Made by a program: the position numbers and the translations under genes. Below the pieces are notes generated by a model. It had not been told where the DNA came from and searched no databases. It saw only the letters and a list, made by a program, of their open reading frames with translations. From contig PKWL01000137.1 of assembly GCA_003133225.1 (NCBI GenBank), forward strand, positions 1 through 64,000: DNA of 64,000 bases, written 5' to 3'. Below, piece by piece: positions 1 to 7,391 of the stretch. This stretch comes from Janthinobacterium sp. GTDB taxonomy: Bacteria > Pseudomonadota > Gammaproteobacteria > Burkholderiales > Burkholderiaceae_D. Positions within the stretch are counted from its first letter, which is position 1. Every line of letters starts with the position of its first letter.

Positions 1-229
1 CAACTAGGTTGACAAATACCGTCAACTTCCGGATGAAAATTGGCAAAAACCGCTAGATAGTCTCATTAACTACTGATTGTTCACAGTGGATGTGGACGGT
101 CAGTAGTTGGTACAGCTATTTAGAAGTTGGTGAGACACTTTCAGAAGTGGTGAGCCAGTTTTGAATCGAAAAATCATTGCTAGGCAATGAGCTGCCATCG
201 ATTTCTGTCCTTCCAAAGGGTGGAAATGC
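1..229. other. Repeat-rich left end, possible truncated mobile-element terminus
   Basis: No gene is supported here. A short inverted repeat GTTGAC/GTCAAC (8-13 and 21-26) is followed by imperfect direct repeats of a unit like AGAAGTGGTGAGCC (122-135 and 143-156), with a weaker echo GGTGGCGAGTTT near 255-270. Multiple short terminal repeats of this kind are typical of insertion-sequence ends such as the IS21 or IS481 families, but no transposase is visible and the element, if any, lies mainly outside the window. It abuts the decayed thioredoxin-like gene, which could explain how that gene lost its 3' part. Family assignment is a guess. Confidence 0.25.
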
Positions 230-485
230 CTGGCGAATTGATTGGTTCGGCAGGTGGCGAGTTTCAGTGAAGTTGGTATCACGACGGCAACCATTTCAAG
301 GCCATGGCCTTAAATTGCTGGTACGCTTCGGCCATTGGTGGCATTTCGCGGACGCAAGCTGTGCACGAGGTTGCCAAAAAATTGCCCACCATCACCTTGC
401 CGCGCCAGCTTTCAGGCGATTATTTCTCGCCCTTGATGGGGAAAAATGTCAGCTCCGGCGCGCGGGTTTGGCGGAATGCTGGCAT
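230..485 (-). pseudogene. Decayed TlpA/thioredoxin-family protein gene
   Basis: Reading leftward from an ATG at 483-485, the translation matches the start of a TlpA-like disulfide reductase: APELTFFPIKGEK, a TAA stop at 420-422, then RGKVMVGNFLATSCTACVRE, where SCTAC carries the CxxC redox motif (Cys codons between 354 and 365), then MPPMAEAYQQFK. A frameshift near 303 moves the reading to LEMVAVV, the next conserved strand of the fold. The stop, the frameshift and the loss of everything beyond about 90 residues (family usually 150-170) show that it is broken. It lies downstream of dolP on the same strand. The assignment rests on recalled family patterns. Confidence 0.6.
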
Positions 486-592
486 AGTCGATCGGAAAGG
501 GCCAAATGATGGTTCGAGTTGTGGACGCGCGCAGGCCGGCACAGGTCGGGCCGGCATCGTACTGACGGTCGGGCTGACCATCCTGATTGCGC

Positions 593-1243
593 TCACAGCG
601 TTGACGCTGCCGGGTCCACCTGCTTTAACTCGTCGTCGTTGATGTATTCAAACAGTTTCACGACTTCTTTCACGCCAGCCACGCCGCGCGCCACGTTTCC
701 CGCGATACGACCTTCCCGTTGCGTGACGCGGCCCATGAGGTAGACGATGCCGCGTTCCGTAACAACCTTGAACGAATTGGCGGAGATGTCTTTTGCATCG
801 ATCAAACTGGCCTTGACCTTGCCCGTGATCAGCGTGTCATTCGAGCGCGAAGTGTAGCTTGCCGGGCCGGCAATCTCCAGTTCGTTGGCAACGGATTGCA
901 CGCCGGAGATGCCCGCCACCTCGCGCTCCACGGCCGTTTTCATCGCCGCATCGCGCACTTCGCCGGTCAGCAAGACCTTGCGGTTAAAACTGTTGATGTT
1001 GACATGACCGTCCCCATTGACGATGCCGGGCACCTTGACCTCGCCCTTGACGGCAATCGCGGCATCCTCGGTTTGGGCGCCAATGGTGCGCCGGTCGGAA
1101 GCCGAGACAGTGCCCACGACGGCACCACCGACCAATATTCCGACGCAGCCTGAGAGGGGGGCGAGCATCGCTCCGCACAGCAGAACGTAGGTTAGCGGGC
1201 GGCGCAGGCGGGCCCATTGCAGGCGGGGTTTTGTTTCAATCAT
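593..1243 (-). CDS. dolP: BON-domain outer-membrane lipoprotein (DolP/YraP-like)
   Basis: 216-residue secreted lipoprotein. The N-terminus has an Arg-rich n-region, a hydrophobic stretch and a lipobox ending in Cys33 (LSGC), so it should be lipidated and sent to the outer membrane. Two BON domains follow (about residues 55-120 and 130-200), as in DolP/YraP, which supports outer-membrane integrity in E. coli. A strong Shine-Dalgarno GGAGGAG lies just ahead of ATG 1243. The start overlaps the end of diaA by 8 bp, so translation is probably coupled. The diaA-dolP order next to lpoA and rsmI is the classic arrangement, which supports the call. A decayed thioredoxin-like gene follows. Confidence 0.85.
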   Translation of the reverse strand: MIETKPRLQWARLRRPLTYVLLCGAMLAPLSGCVGILVGGAVVGTVSASDRRTIGAQTEDAAIAVKGEVKVPGIVNGDGHVNINSFNRKVLLTGEVRDAAMKTAVEREVAGISGVQSVANELEIAGPASYTSRSNDTLITGKVKASLIDAKDISANSFKVVTERGIVYLMGRVTQREGRIAGNVARGVAGVKEVVKLFEYINDDELKQVDPAASTL

Positions 1244-1832
1244 TCACATCTCCTCCAAATAAAGCGACATCGATGCCGTCGCAAATGCAGTGTATCGACA
1301 ACAGGTGAACTTCCTGGATGCGCGCGGTGCGCTCGGCGGGCACGCAAATATGCACGTCGGCATCGGTCAACATTCTGCCGATGGCGCCCCCGCCCTTGCC
1401 CGTGAGCGCGACAACGTGCATTTCGCGTTCCAGCGCGGCTTCTACGGCCGCCAACACATTGGCCGAGTCGCCCGACGTTGAGATGGCCAGCAAGATGTCG
1501 CCCGCCTGGCCGAACGCTTGCACCTGTTTGGAAAAAATCTCGCGGTAGCTGTAATCATTGGCCACGGCCGTCAGGATCGAGGTGTCGGTGGTGAGCGAGA
1601 TGGCTGGCAAGGGAAAGCGCTCGCGCTCGAATCGTCCGACCAGCTCGGCTGCGAAATGCTGGCAGTCGGCGGCCGAGCCGCCATTGCCGCAAGCGAGGAT
1701 CTTGTTGCCGTTCGACAGAGCCGTAAACATCAACTCGACCGCATGCGCGATCGGTTGTGCGAGGATGGCGGCGGCTTGAATTTTAAGTTCGGCACTTTCA
1801 TGGAAGTGCGAGAGGATGCGCTGATTAATCAT
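1236..1832 (-). CDS. diaA: SIS-domain phosphoheptose isomerase-like protein (DiaA/GmhA family)
   Basis: 198 residues from the ATG at 1832 (MINQRIL); an upstream in-frame start at 1865 would add an unconserved leader. A single SIS domain fills the protein, with the phosphosugar-binding signature [20 protein letters not shown] near residues 47-66 and the STSGDS loop in the middle. The family contains GmhA (sedoheptulose-7-phosphate isomerase for LPS heptose) and DiaA (DnaA-initiator-associating factor). The neighbourhood (rsmI, lpoA, dolP) is that of diaA in E. coli, so DiaA is the likelier name, but sequence alone cannot exclude isomerase activity. It overlaps dolP downstream by 8 bp. Confidence 0.85.
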   Translation of the reverse strand: MINQRILSHFHESAELKIQAAAILAQPIAHAVELMFTALSNGNKILACGNGGSAADCQHFAAELVGRFERERFPLPAISLTTDTSILTAVANDYSYREIFSKQVQAFGQAGDILLAISTSGDSANVLAAVEAALEREMHVVALTGKGGGAIGRMLTDADVHICVPAERTARIQEVHLLSIHCICDGIDVALFGGDVND

Positions 1833-1869
1833 AGTGTGCCGATTATAGTGCAGGCGCGCCGGCATGCGG

Positions 1870-2104
1870 ACAAGGACTGTTAAAAATGCTTACAACTTTG
1901 ATGACGCCGGCAAGTCAGTTGGCTGCGATGGCGAGAAAACTGATGTTGCAGCGCTGCAGCAACACCGTTGGCATGTCGCAAGCGGCTGTGGGCGGCGAGC
2001 CCGGGGCCAGGGATTTATCCAAGAGCAGCCTCGTAGTCGGTGCTAGGACGGCGGTGTTCCCGCTTGGCCGCCCCGAGTGCTGCTGCCCCTTGAGCGAAGA
2101 TCTT
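1870..2104 (-). pseudogene. Possible yraN (UPF0102) remnant
   Basis: The gap between lpoA and diaA is where yraN normally sits, but no intact ORF of 115-130 codons exists. Leftward translation directly after the lpoA stop gives STRGGQAG, resembling the N-terminal TRQRAGQAGE of UPF0102 proteins, then a stop. Another frame near the other end gives CDMPTVLLQRCNISFLA, faintly like the family's C-terminal CRFDxVxLxxxxIxWLxNAF. The core nuclease-like motif (GEIDLI) is not found and the gap of about 270 bp is too short. A decayed, internally deleted yraN is the best explanation, supported more by synteny than by sequence. Confidence 0.3.
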
Positions 2105-3391
2105 TTATTGGGGCCGGGGCAGCGGCACCAGGGCGCCATTCTCGTAGACTGCGCACTGCTCGATGCGCTCGAAGCTGGCCGTTCCTTGGCCGAAGTTGAC
2201 TGAGAGCCGACCCGTGACGCCGTCGATCTGGAATGCCGAGGCCGGATGCAGTGCGATTTCGCGCGCGACCCGGAACGCGTCGATGCCGAGGGCGTACAAA
2301 CGGTCCATGTCGGCGTTGGTCTTGTGCTCTTCGGATTGGAGCGGACGCGGATAGGTCATCACCGCCGGATGATCGCGCTGCACCTGCCATGGAAGGTCGA
2401 GCAAGCGCACGCCATCTAGGTCCGGTCCCGCTTCGCCGTGCCCGGTGCCGGGGTTGATTGACGAGGTGCCATAGATCGGAATGCCATTACCTAGGGCAAC
2501 GCGCAGCTGGCGCACCTGGGCCCCATCGAGAGCGACAAACAGCAGCGTCCCCGGTTCTTTTTGAATGCGGGCCCGCAGCTGCGCCAGTTCGGCGTCAACT
2601 AGGTTGCCATTGAGCGTACTCATCTCGGTGCTCTGCGAAATCAGGCCCATGCGTTCCCATTGGGCGGCGAAGGCGGCTACGGTGCGGCGCTGCCAGGGCT
2701 GTCTGGCCGACAAAATCAAAGCCTTGGCGCCCGGCTGTTCGGCGGAGGCCCAGGCCGCGACCTGGCGCGCCTCGTCTTCAGTTGACAGGCCCATGACCAG
2801 CATTTGCGGCGGTGGCGCCGTGTCGCCCGCACTGTCGCTCCCATCCAGATGGTTGAGCGCGATCGTTGGTTTGCTGACCAGAGCGCTGCCGGCCACGGCG
2901 GTGACGGCGGAGCGCGCCAGCGGGCCGACCACGACGTCGTTTTGCTCGACCGCCAACGCATAACTGGCCAGCGCGTTTTGCGCGCTGTCGCCCGTTTCAA
3001 CGACGTTGACGATAAAACCGTCGCGTTCGCGTTCATAGCCGGCCATGAAGCCGGCGCGCAGCGATTCGGCCGCCTGGCCCAGCGTGTCGGAGCGCAGCGG
3101 CAGGATCAGGCCGATGCGAATTGGGCGGTTCAAAGCGGGCGCAGGCACGCTGGTCTCGCCGCTCGGTATGATGTCGGGGTTTTCCACGGCAAACGTTTGC
3201 GCGGATGACGGCTCCGGCTCCGGCTCCGCCAGTGGCGCGGCCGATTGCGGCGCAGGCGGGGCGAGCGGCACACTTGTAATTGACGTGATAGGCGCGCACA
3301 ATCGGCCGGGCCCGTCGCAGGGCGTGCTGCAAGCGCTCAGAATCCCGAGCACGGCACCAAACAGCAGTACGTTCACACTTTTGACTAGCAT
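2105..3391 (-). CDS. lpoA: Penicillin-binding protein activator LpoA-like lipoprotein
   Basis: 428 residues from ATG 3391, chosen for the GGGGGTGG ribosome site just upstream. A lipoprotein signal ends at Cys21 (GILSAC), followed by a Pro/Ala/Glu-rich linker of about 50 residues and then a periplasmic-binding-protein-like LppC domain (IRIGLILPLRSDTLGQAAES onward; VVGPLARS; DGVRLLDLPW). LpoA activates the bifunctional PBP1A from the outer membrane. The E. coli protein has an extra N-terminal TPR domain that is missing here, as in other betaproteobacterial members. It is divergent from rsmI and upstream of the diaA-dolP genes. Confidence 0.82.
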   Translation of the reverse strand: MLVKSVNVLLFGAVLGILSACSTPCDGPGRLCAPITSITSVPLAPPAPQSAAPLAEPEPEPSSAQTFAVENPDIIPSGETSVPAPALNRPIRIGLILPLRSDTLGQAAESLRAGFMAGYERERDGFIVNVVETGDSAQNALASYALAVEQNDVVVGPLARSAVTAVAGSALVSKPTIALNHLDGSDSAGDTAPPPQMLVMGLSTEDEARQVAAWASAEQPGAKALILSARQPWQRRTVAAFAAQWERMGLISQSTEMSTLNGNLVDAELAQLRARIQKEPGTLLFVALDGAQVRQLRVALGNGIPIYGTSSINPGTGHGEAGPDLDGVRLLDLPWQVQRDHPAVMTYPRPLQSEEHKTNADMDRLYALGIDAFRVAREIALHPASAFQIDGVTGRLSVNFGQGTASFERIEQCAVYENGALVPLPRPQ

Positions 3392-3402
3392 TCCACCCCC
3401 AA

Positions 3403-4317
3403 ATGACCGCACAAGAATCCAGTCCGCTTGCCACCCTGCCCATCATGATGGAAGCGGCGCATCAAGCCTATCCTATCTCAACATTGTACGTAATGGCCAC
3501 TCCAATTGGAAATGTTGCCGATATCAGTTTGCGGGCCTTGCATGTGTTGACGCTGGTTGATGCCGTCGCTTGCGAGGACACCCGCAACACGGGACATCTG
3601 TTATCCCGCTTCGGCTTGTCCAAGCCCCTGATCGCCGCGCACCAGCATAATGAACGGGCCGTGGCGACGAGCCTGATCGCGCGCCTGCAGGCAGGCGAGC
3701 GTATTGCACTCGTGTCCGATGCGGGCACGCCAGCCGTGTCCGACCCGGGTGCGCGCATCGTTGACGCGGTGCGCACTGCGGGCTTGCGCGTCATGCCGCT
3801 GCCGGGCGCGTCGGCGGCCGTCAGCGCCATTTCTGCTGGCGGCCTGGTGAACGACCAATTCTATTTCGTCGGCTTTCTGCCGGCCAAGGCCAAACAGCGC
3901 GAGAATGCGCTGAACTCCTTGCGTGGCATCGGCGCAACTTTGGTGTTTTATGAAGCGCCACACCGCATCCTCGACTGCGCCGGCGCGCTGTGCAGCGTCT
4001 TCGAGCCAAGCCGCCAAGTGGTGTTTGCCCGCGAGTTGACCAAAATATTCGAGGAAATCCACCGCTGCCCGCTGTCGGAGGCGCTCGCGTGGTTAAACGC
4101 TGACCCGCACCGGGAAAAAGGCGAATTCGTCATTTTGCTGGAAGGTGCGCAAACGGCGGAAGATGCGGGCGACGTCGAAGCGGAGCGTATATTGTCGATC
4201 TTGCTGGCCGAGTGCTCGGTCAAACAGGCGGCCAATTTGGCTGCGCAAATTACTGGGCGCAAGAAAAACGCCTTATATGAGCGCGCGCTGCAGATAAGGG
4301 GGGGGCGTGACGGATAA
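3403..4317 (+). CDS. rsmI: 16S rRNA (cytidine(1402)-2'-O)-methyltransferase
   Basis: 304 residues, a tetrapyrrole-methylase-fold SAM-dependent enzyme that 2'-O-methylates C1402 of 16S rRNA. Signatures seen: LYVMATPIGNVADISLRAL near residue 29, ACEDTRNTGHLLSRFG, LVSDAGTPAVSDPGARIV, LPGASAAVSAISAGGL and the C-terminal helical region with ITGRKKNALYERAL. The ATG at 3403 lies 12 bp from the divergent lpoA start, so the two 5' regions overlap; the ATGs at 3445/3448 would give a start closer to most homologues. It is adjacent to lpoA as in many proteobacteria and is followed at 38 bp by the convergent MFS gene. Confidence 0.93.
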   Translation: MTAQESSPLATLPIMMEAAHQAYPISTLYVMATPIGNVADISLRALHVLTLVDAVACEDTRNTGHLLSRFGLSKPLIAAHQHNERAVATSLIARLQAGERIALVSDAGTPAVSDPGARIVDAVRTAGLRVMPLPGASAAVSAISAGGLVNDQFYFVGFLPAKAKQRENALNSLRGIGATLVFYEAPHRILDCAGALCSVFEPSRQVVFARELTKIFEEIHRCPLSEALAWLNADPHREKGEFVILLEGAQTAEDAGDVEAERILSILLAECSVKQAANLAAQITGRKKNALYERALQIRGGRDG

Positions 4318-4354
4318 AAACTAGCAGGCGCGTCGGGAAAGGGCAGCTAGCACC

Positions 4355-5593
4355 TCAGTAGGCGAGTCGGGTGGCTTGTTCCTTTCGCAACGCCATCCGG
4401 AACGCGATTTGCCCTAGAATCGCTGCCACTGCCAGTACGCAGGCGGCTGCCAATGCCGGATTGTGGCCCAGCCCGACGAGGCTAGTACATAAGGCACCAA
4501 CCGCCATCTGCGTAAATCCATATAGGCCAGCAGCCGATCCGGTCAGTGTCGAATCGACGCTGATCGCCTTGTTCAAGGCAGCCGGGCTGGACATCCCGGC
4601 CCCTAGCGTAAAGACAAACATGAGCCCTAGTGCGAATCCCACCGTCAAGCCGCCGAGCAGGACGACTAGCAATAGGGCGCACGCGCTGGCAACACTGGCT
4701 GCGTTGCCTCCAATTAGCAGGCGCTCGATACCGACCGTGCGGATGAGGCGGCTAGTGATGACATTGCCCAAGGAAATGCCGACCATGAGCAAGCCCAGAT
4801 ACAAGCCGACTTCGCTCAAGGGGCGATGCAGTTGCGTGGTGAAAATAAACGGTGCCGCGGCGACGATCGCGTAAAAGGACGTTGTCGAGCAGCCGCCGCC
4901 TAAGGCAAAACCAACAAAAGAAGGTGAGCGCAGCAGACGCCGATAGTCGCGTGCGAACGATGCTGCCTTGACGCTGCCGGCGCCTCGCCCGGTCTCGGGC
5001 AGCAGCTTCCATGTGAGCACCAAGGTGACGGCGCCAAGCGCAGCCAACAGCAGGAAGATGTAACGCCAGCCCAAGGTTGCCGTCAGCACGGATCCGACTA
5101 GGGGCGCCACACCCGGCCCGACCATGAGCATGAGGTTCATCAGCGCGAGCTTTTGCACCACCTCATCTGCTCGAGCCGTATCACGGACAATGGCCCGGCC
5201 TAAGACCAGTCCGGCGCAACCACCCAACGCTTGGAGCAGGCGCGCAGCGAGCAAGGTATGCACGTCTGGAGCGAACGCTGCGGCAAAGCCCCCCATGCTG
5301 TAGAGCGCAAGCCCCCCCATCAGCAGCGGCCGGCGCCCGAGACTATCGGAAAGCGGACCATAGATTAGTTGCCCAAAGGCAAGCCCCATGATGTACAGAC
5401 TGATGGTCATCTGCATCGCTTGAATACTGGCACCTAAATCTTGCGCCGCATTGGGCAAGGCCGGCACAAACATATGCATCGCCAGGGTGCCGCTGAGGGC
5501 GATCAGCACCAACAGCCAAATTGGCGCCCGTGGTGCCACGCTGGAACGCCCCGGCCCGTTTTCTACTCGCTGAGCGCCGGCATCGGCTTTCAC
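4355..5593 (-). CDS. Bcr/CflA-family multidrug efflux MFS transporter
   Basis: 412 residues with about 12 hydrophobic segments. The MFS motif A appears as YGPLSDSLGRRPLLMGG after helix 2, and the helix-1 context LSGTLAMHMFVPALPNAAQDL is characteristic of the Bcr/CflA drug-resistance branch (proton-coupled export of drugs such as bicyclomycin or chloramphenicol). The start codon overlaps the stop of the upstream marR gene by 4 bp (ATGA), so the two are one operon and MarR very likely controls the pump. The substrate cannot be read from sequence. Confidence 0.88.
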   Translation of the reverse strand: MKADAGAQRVENGPGRSSVAPRAPIWLLVLIALSGTLAMHMFVPALPNAAQDLGASIQAMQMTISLYIMGLAFGQLIYGPLSDSLGRRPLLMGGLALYSMGGFAAAFAPDVHTLLAARLLQALGGCAGLVLGRAIVRDTARADEVVQKLALMNLMLMVGPGVAPLVGSVLTATLGWRYIFLLLAALGAVTLVLTWKLLPETGRGAGSVKAASFARDYRRLLRSPSFVGFALGGGCSTTSFYAIVAAAPFIFTTQLHRPLSEVGLYLGLLMVGISLGNVITSRLIRTVGIERLLIGGNAASVASACALLLVVLLGGLTVGFALGLMFVFTLGAGMSSPAALNKAISVDSTLTGSAAGLYGFTQMAVGALCTSLVGLGHNPALAAACVLAVAAILGQIAFRMALRKEQATRLAY

Positions 5594-6048
5594 GTGGCGT
5601 TATCCGGCGCTGATGAGGAAAGCGATTCAGATATTTTCTCGAGAGCGTAAAAGGCCAGCGTCAGCTCCTCGGCAGGCACGCCGGCAAAAATCTCTTTGCG
5701 AGCGGCGTCGACCACCAGTTCCACGCCCTCGACCGTCATCTTGCCGAGGGCGGTTAGCTCGACGGTCTTGGCGCGTCGGTCTTCATTTTGCACTCGCAAA
5801 ATAAAACCGGAGGACTGGAGCTCATCTAAGAGACGCACCACCGAGGAACTATCTAGGGAAAGGGAGAGTGCGAGATCTTTTTGTCGCATCGGTTCCGCCG
5901 CGCGTGCGAGATGGAGCAGCGGCAACCATGTCGCCTCCGTCAGGCCAAGAGGTTGCAAGCGGCGATTGATGGCGCGCCGCCATTGTCTTGCTACCTGGGC
6001 CGTCAGAATCATAAAATTCTTCTGGATATCGTAGTTGCGTGTGGACAC
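5590..6048 (-). CDS. MarR-family transcriptional regulator of the adjacent efflux pump
   Basis: 152 residues with the MarR winged-helix plan: N-terminal dimerisation helix (QVARQWRRAINRRLQPLGL), recognition region (MRQKDLALSLSLDSSSVVRL), wing with RVQNEDRRAKTVELTALGK, then a C-terminal helix. These proteins usually repress a neighbouring transporter and are released by small ligands. The gene overlaps the MFS gene by 4 bp. A 21-bp palindrome lies 20-40 bp upstream of the start, in the probable 5' leader of the operon, which fits autorepression. The start at 6048 is preferred; 6076 would place the palindrome inside the coding region. Confidence 0.87.
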   Translation of the reverse strand: MSTRNYDIQKNFMILTAQVARQWRRAINRRLQPLGLTEATWLPLLHLARAAEPMRQKDLALSLSLDSSSVVRLLDELQSSGFILRVQNEDRRAKTVELTALGKMTVEGVELVVDAARKEIFAGVPAEELTLAFYALEKISESLSSSAPDNAT

Positions 6049-6067
6049 GGGACCGCCGAAAAAGATG

Positions 6068-6088
6068 GTATGTCAATTGATGACATAC
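6068..6088. promoter_or_regulatory. Palindromic operator upstream of marR-MFS
   Basis: GTATGTCA-ATTGA-TGACATAC: perfect 8-bp arms with a 5-nt spacer, a typical MarR dimer site. A TATAAT hexamer on the minus strand (6096-6091) lies just upstream of it in the direction of transcription, so a bound repressor would block initiation or early elongation. No good -35 element was found. Binding by the adjacent MarR is an inference from position and symmetry. Confidence 0.7.
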
Positions 6089-6185
6089 AAATTATAATCG
6101 TTTAACGCGATTGGTGGGGCGATTGGCGAGCACGGAAATGAAAAATGGCGCCGCCCCGTAAAAGAGGCTACCTGGACCCCGCGCC

Positions 6186-6214
6186 TTGACCGCAGTGGCG
6201 CGAACGTGTATTAT
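6186..6214 (+). promoter_or_regulatory. Sigma70-type promoter of the tRNA-Pro gene
   Basis: TTGACC (6186-6191) and TATTAT (6209-6214) are separated by exactly 17 bp, and the tRNA begins 10 bp after the -10 box, as expected for a stable-RNA promoter with a very short leader. Confidence 0.75.
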
Positions 6215-6223
6215 CCTGCTTCT

Positions 6224-6300
6224 CGGAGTGTAGCGCAGCCCGGTAGCGCACCTGGTTTGGGACCAGGGGGTCCAAGGTTCGAATCCTTGTACTCCGACCA
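6224..6300 (+). tRNA. tRNA-Pro(TGG)
   Basis: 77 nt with the CCA end encoded. The acceptor stem CGGAGTG pairs with TACTCCG (one G-U pair). The D-arm GCGCAGCCCGGTAGCGC, anticodon stem CCTGG/CCAGG with loop TTTGGGA (anticodon TGG), and T-arm with GGTTCGAATCC are all present. It reads codons CCA and CCG by wobble. It has its own promoter, is followed by a strong terminator, and is therefore monocistronic. Confidence 0.97.
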
Positions 6301-6314
6301 AGATTTGGCGGTAT

Positions 6315-6354
6315 AAAAAAGGACTTAACGGCGTTGGCCGTTAAGTCCTTTTTT
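6315..6354. terminator. Bidirectional intrinsic terminator
   Basis: A perfect inverted repeat with 18-nt arms: six A, then GGACTTAACGGC, loop GTTG, GCCGTTAAGTCC, then six T. The GC-containing stem is flanked by an A-run and a T-run, so it can end the tRNA-Pro transcript rightward and the liu/bio operon transcript leftward (liuE ends at 6455). Confidence 0.9.
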
Positions 6355-6454
6355 ATTGGCCGGGACTAGCGAAATGGCGTCGGGGCGCCGCTGGCGCCTG
6401 CGCGCGCGTGGGTTCGACAGGGGGAGGGGCATCTAACAGCCGAGCCCTGTCAGG

Positions 6455-7390
6455 CTATGGCGCCACCAATTTGCCGGCCCGCTTGGCCGCAATCGCGTTG
6501 CCGGCCCGGCTCGCACCCTTGCGCCCCAAGTGCTGCGCAATGAACAAGCCGGCATCGACCACCGCATCTAGATCCACGCCGGTAGCGATGCCCAAGCCTT
6601 GCATCATGTACAGAACGTCTTCGGTCGCCACGTTGCCGGTCGCGCCTTTGGCATAGGGGCAGCCACCCAGTCCCGACACCGACGAATGGAAAATTGAAAT
6701 GCCCACTTCCAAGCTGGCATAGATGTTCGCCAGCGCCTGGCCATAGGTGTCATGAAAGTGACCTGACAGAGCGCTGGTGGCAAACTCTTGCATCGCGCGC
6801 TGCATCACCGCCTGCGTCTGGCGCGGAGTTGCGACGCCGATGGTATCGGCGATGTCGATTTCGTCGCAGCCGAGTTCGCGCATGCGCGCCACTACATCGG
6901 CCACGGCATCGAGCGGCACCGCGCCCTGATAGGGGCAGCCGAATGCGCAACTGATACTGCCGCGAAGGCGGAGAGCGTGTTCTTTGGCCGCTTTCGCTAC
7001 ACCCTCAAAACGTGCGATCGATTCGGCGATCGAACAGTTGATGTTTTTTTGCGAGAACGCCTCCGAGGCCGAGCCGAAAATGACGACTTCATCGGCCCCG
7101 GCCGCCAGCGCTGCCTCGAAGCCTTGCATATTGGGCGTTAACGCGGAATAAATGACGCCGGGACGGCGTGAGATGGCCGCCATGACGTCCGTGCTAGTGG
7201 CCATTTGCGGCACCCATTTCGGCGACACGAACGAGGCCGCTTCAATGTTGGCGAAGCCGGCCTTGGTCAAGCGGTCGATCAACGCGATCTTGACCTCGGC
7301 CGGGATGGTTTCCTTCTCGTTTTGCAGGCCGTCGCGCGGCCCGACTTCGACGATCTTGACTTGCTTTGGCAAATTGGCTTGGTGGTTCAT
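6455..7390 (-). CDS. liuE: Hydroxymethylglutaryl-CoA lyase
   Basis: 311 residues from ATG 7390. Cleaves 3-hydroxy-3-methylglutaryl-CoA to acetyl-CoA and acetoacetate, the last step of leucine catabolism (also named mvaB). HMGL-like TIM barrel signatures: KIVEVGPRDGLQNEKE at the N-terminus, ASFVSPKWVPQMA, GHFHDTYGQALANIYAS (metal-binding His pair) and the catalytic-Cys loop SGLGGCPYAKGATGNVATED. The start is one base past the stop of the ghrA-like gene, so it is translationally coupled. It is the last gene of the leftward liu/bio train, just before the shared terminator. Confidence 0.93.
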   Translation of the reverse strand: MNHQANLPKQVKIVEVGPRDGLQNEKETIPAEVKIALIDRLTKAGFANIEAASFVSPKWVPQMATSTDVMAAISRRPGVIYSALTPNMQGFEAALAAGADEVVIFGSASEAFSQKNINCSIAESIARFEGVAKAAKEHALRLRGSISCAFGCPYQGAVPLDAVADVVARMRELGCDEIDIADTIGVATPRQTQAVMQRAMQEFATSALSGHFHDTYGQALANIYASLEVGISIFHSSVSGLGGCPYAKGATGNVATEDVLYMMQGLGIATGVDLDAVVDAGLFIAQHLGRKGASRAGNAIAAKRAGKLVAP

Positions 7391-7391
7391 C

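Noticed and set aside
6092-6301. 69-codon minus frame over the tRNA
   Set aside because: It runs antisense through tRNA-Pro; such frames are a known artefact of conserved tRNA sequence.
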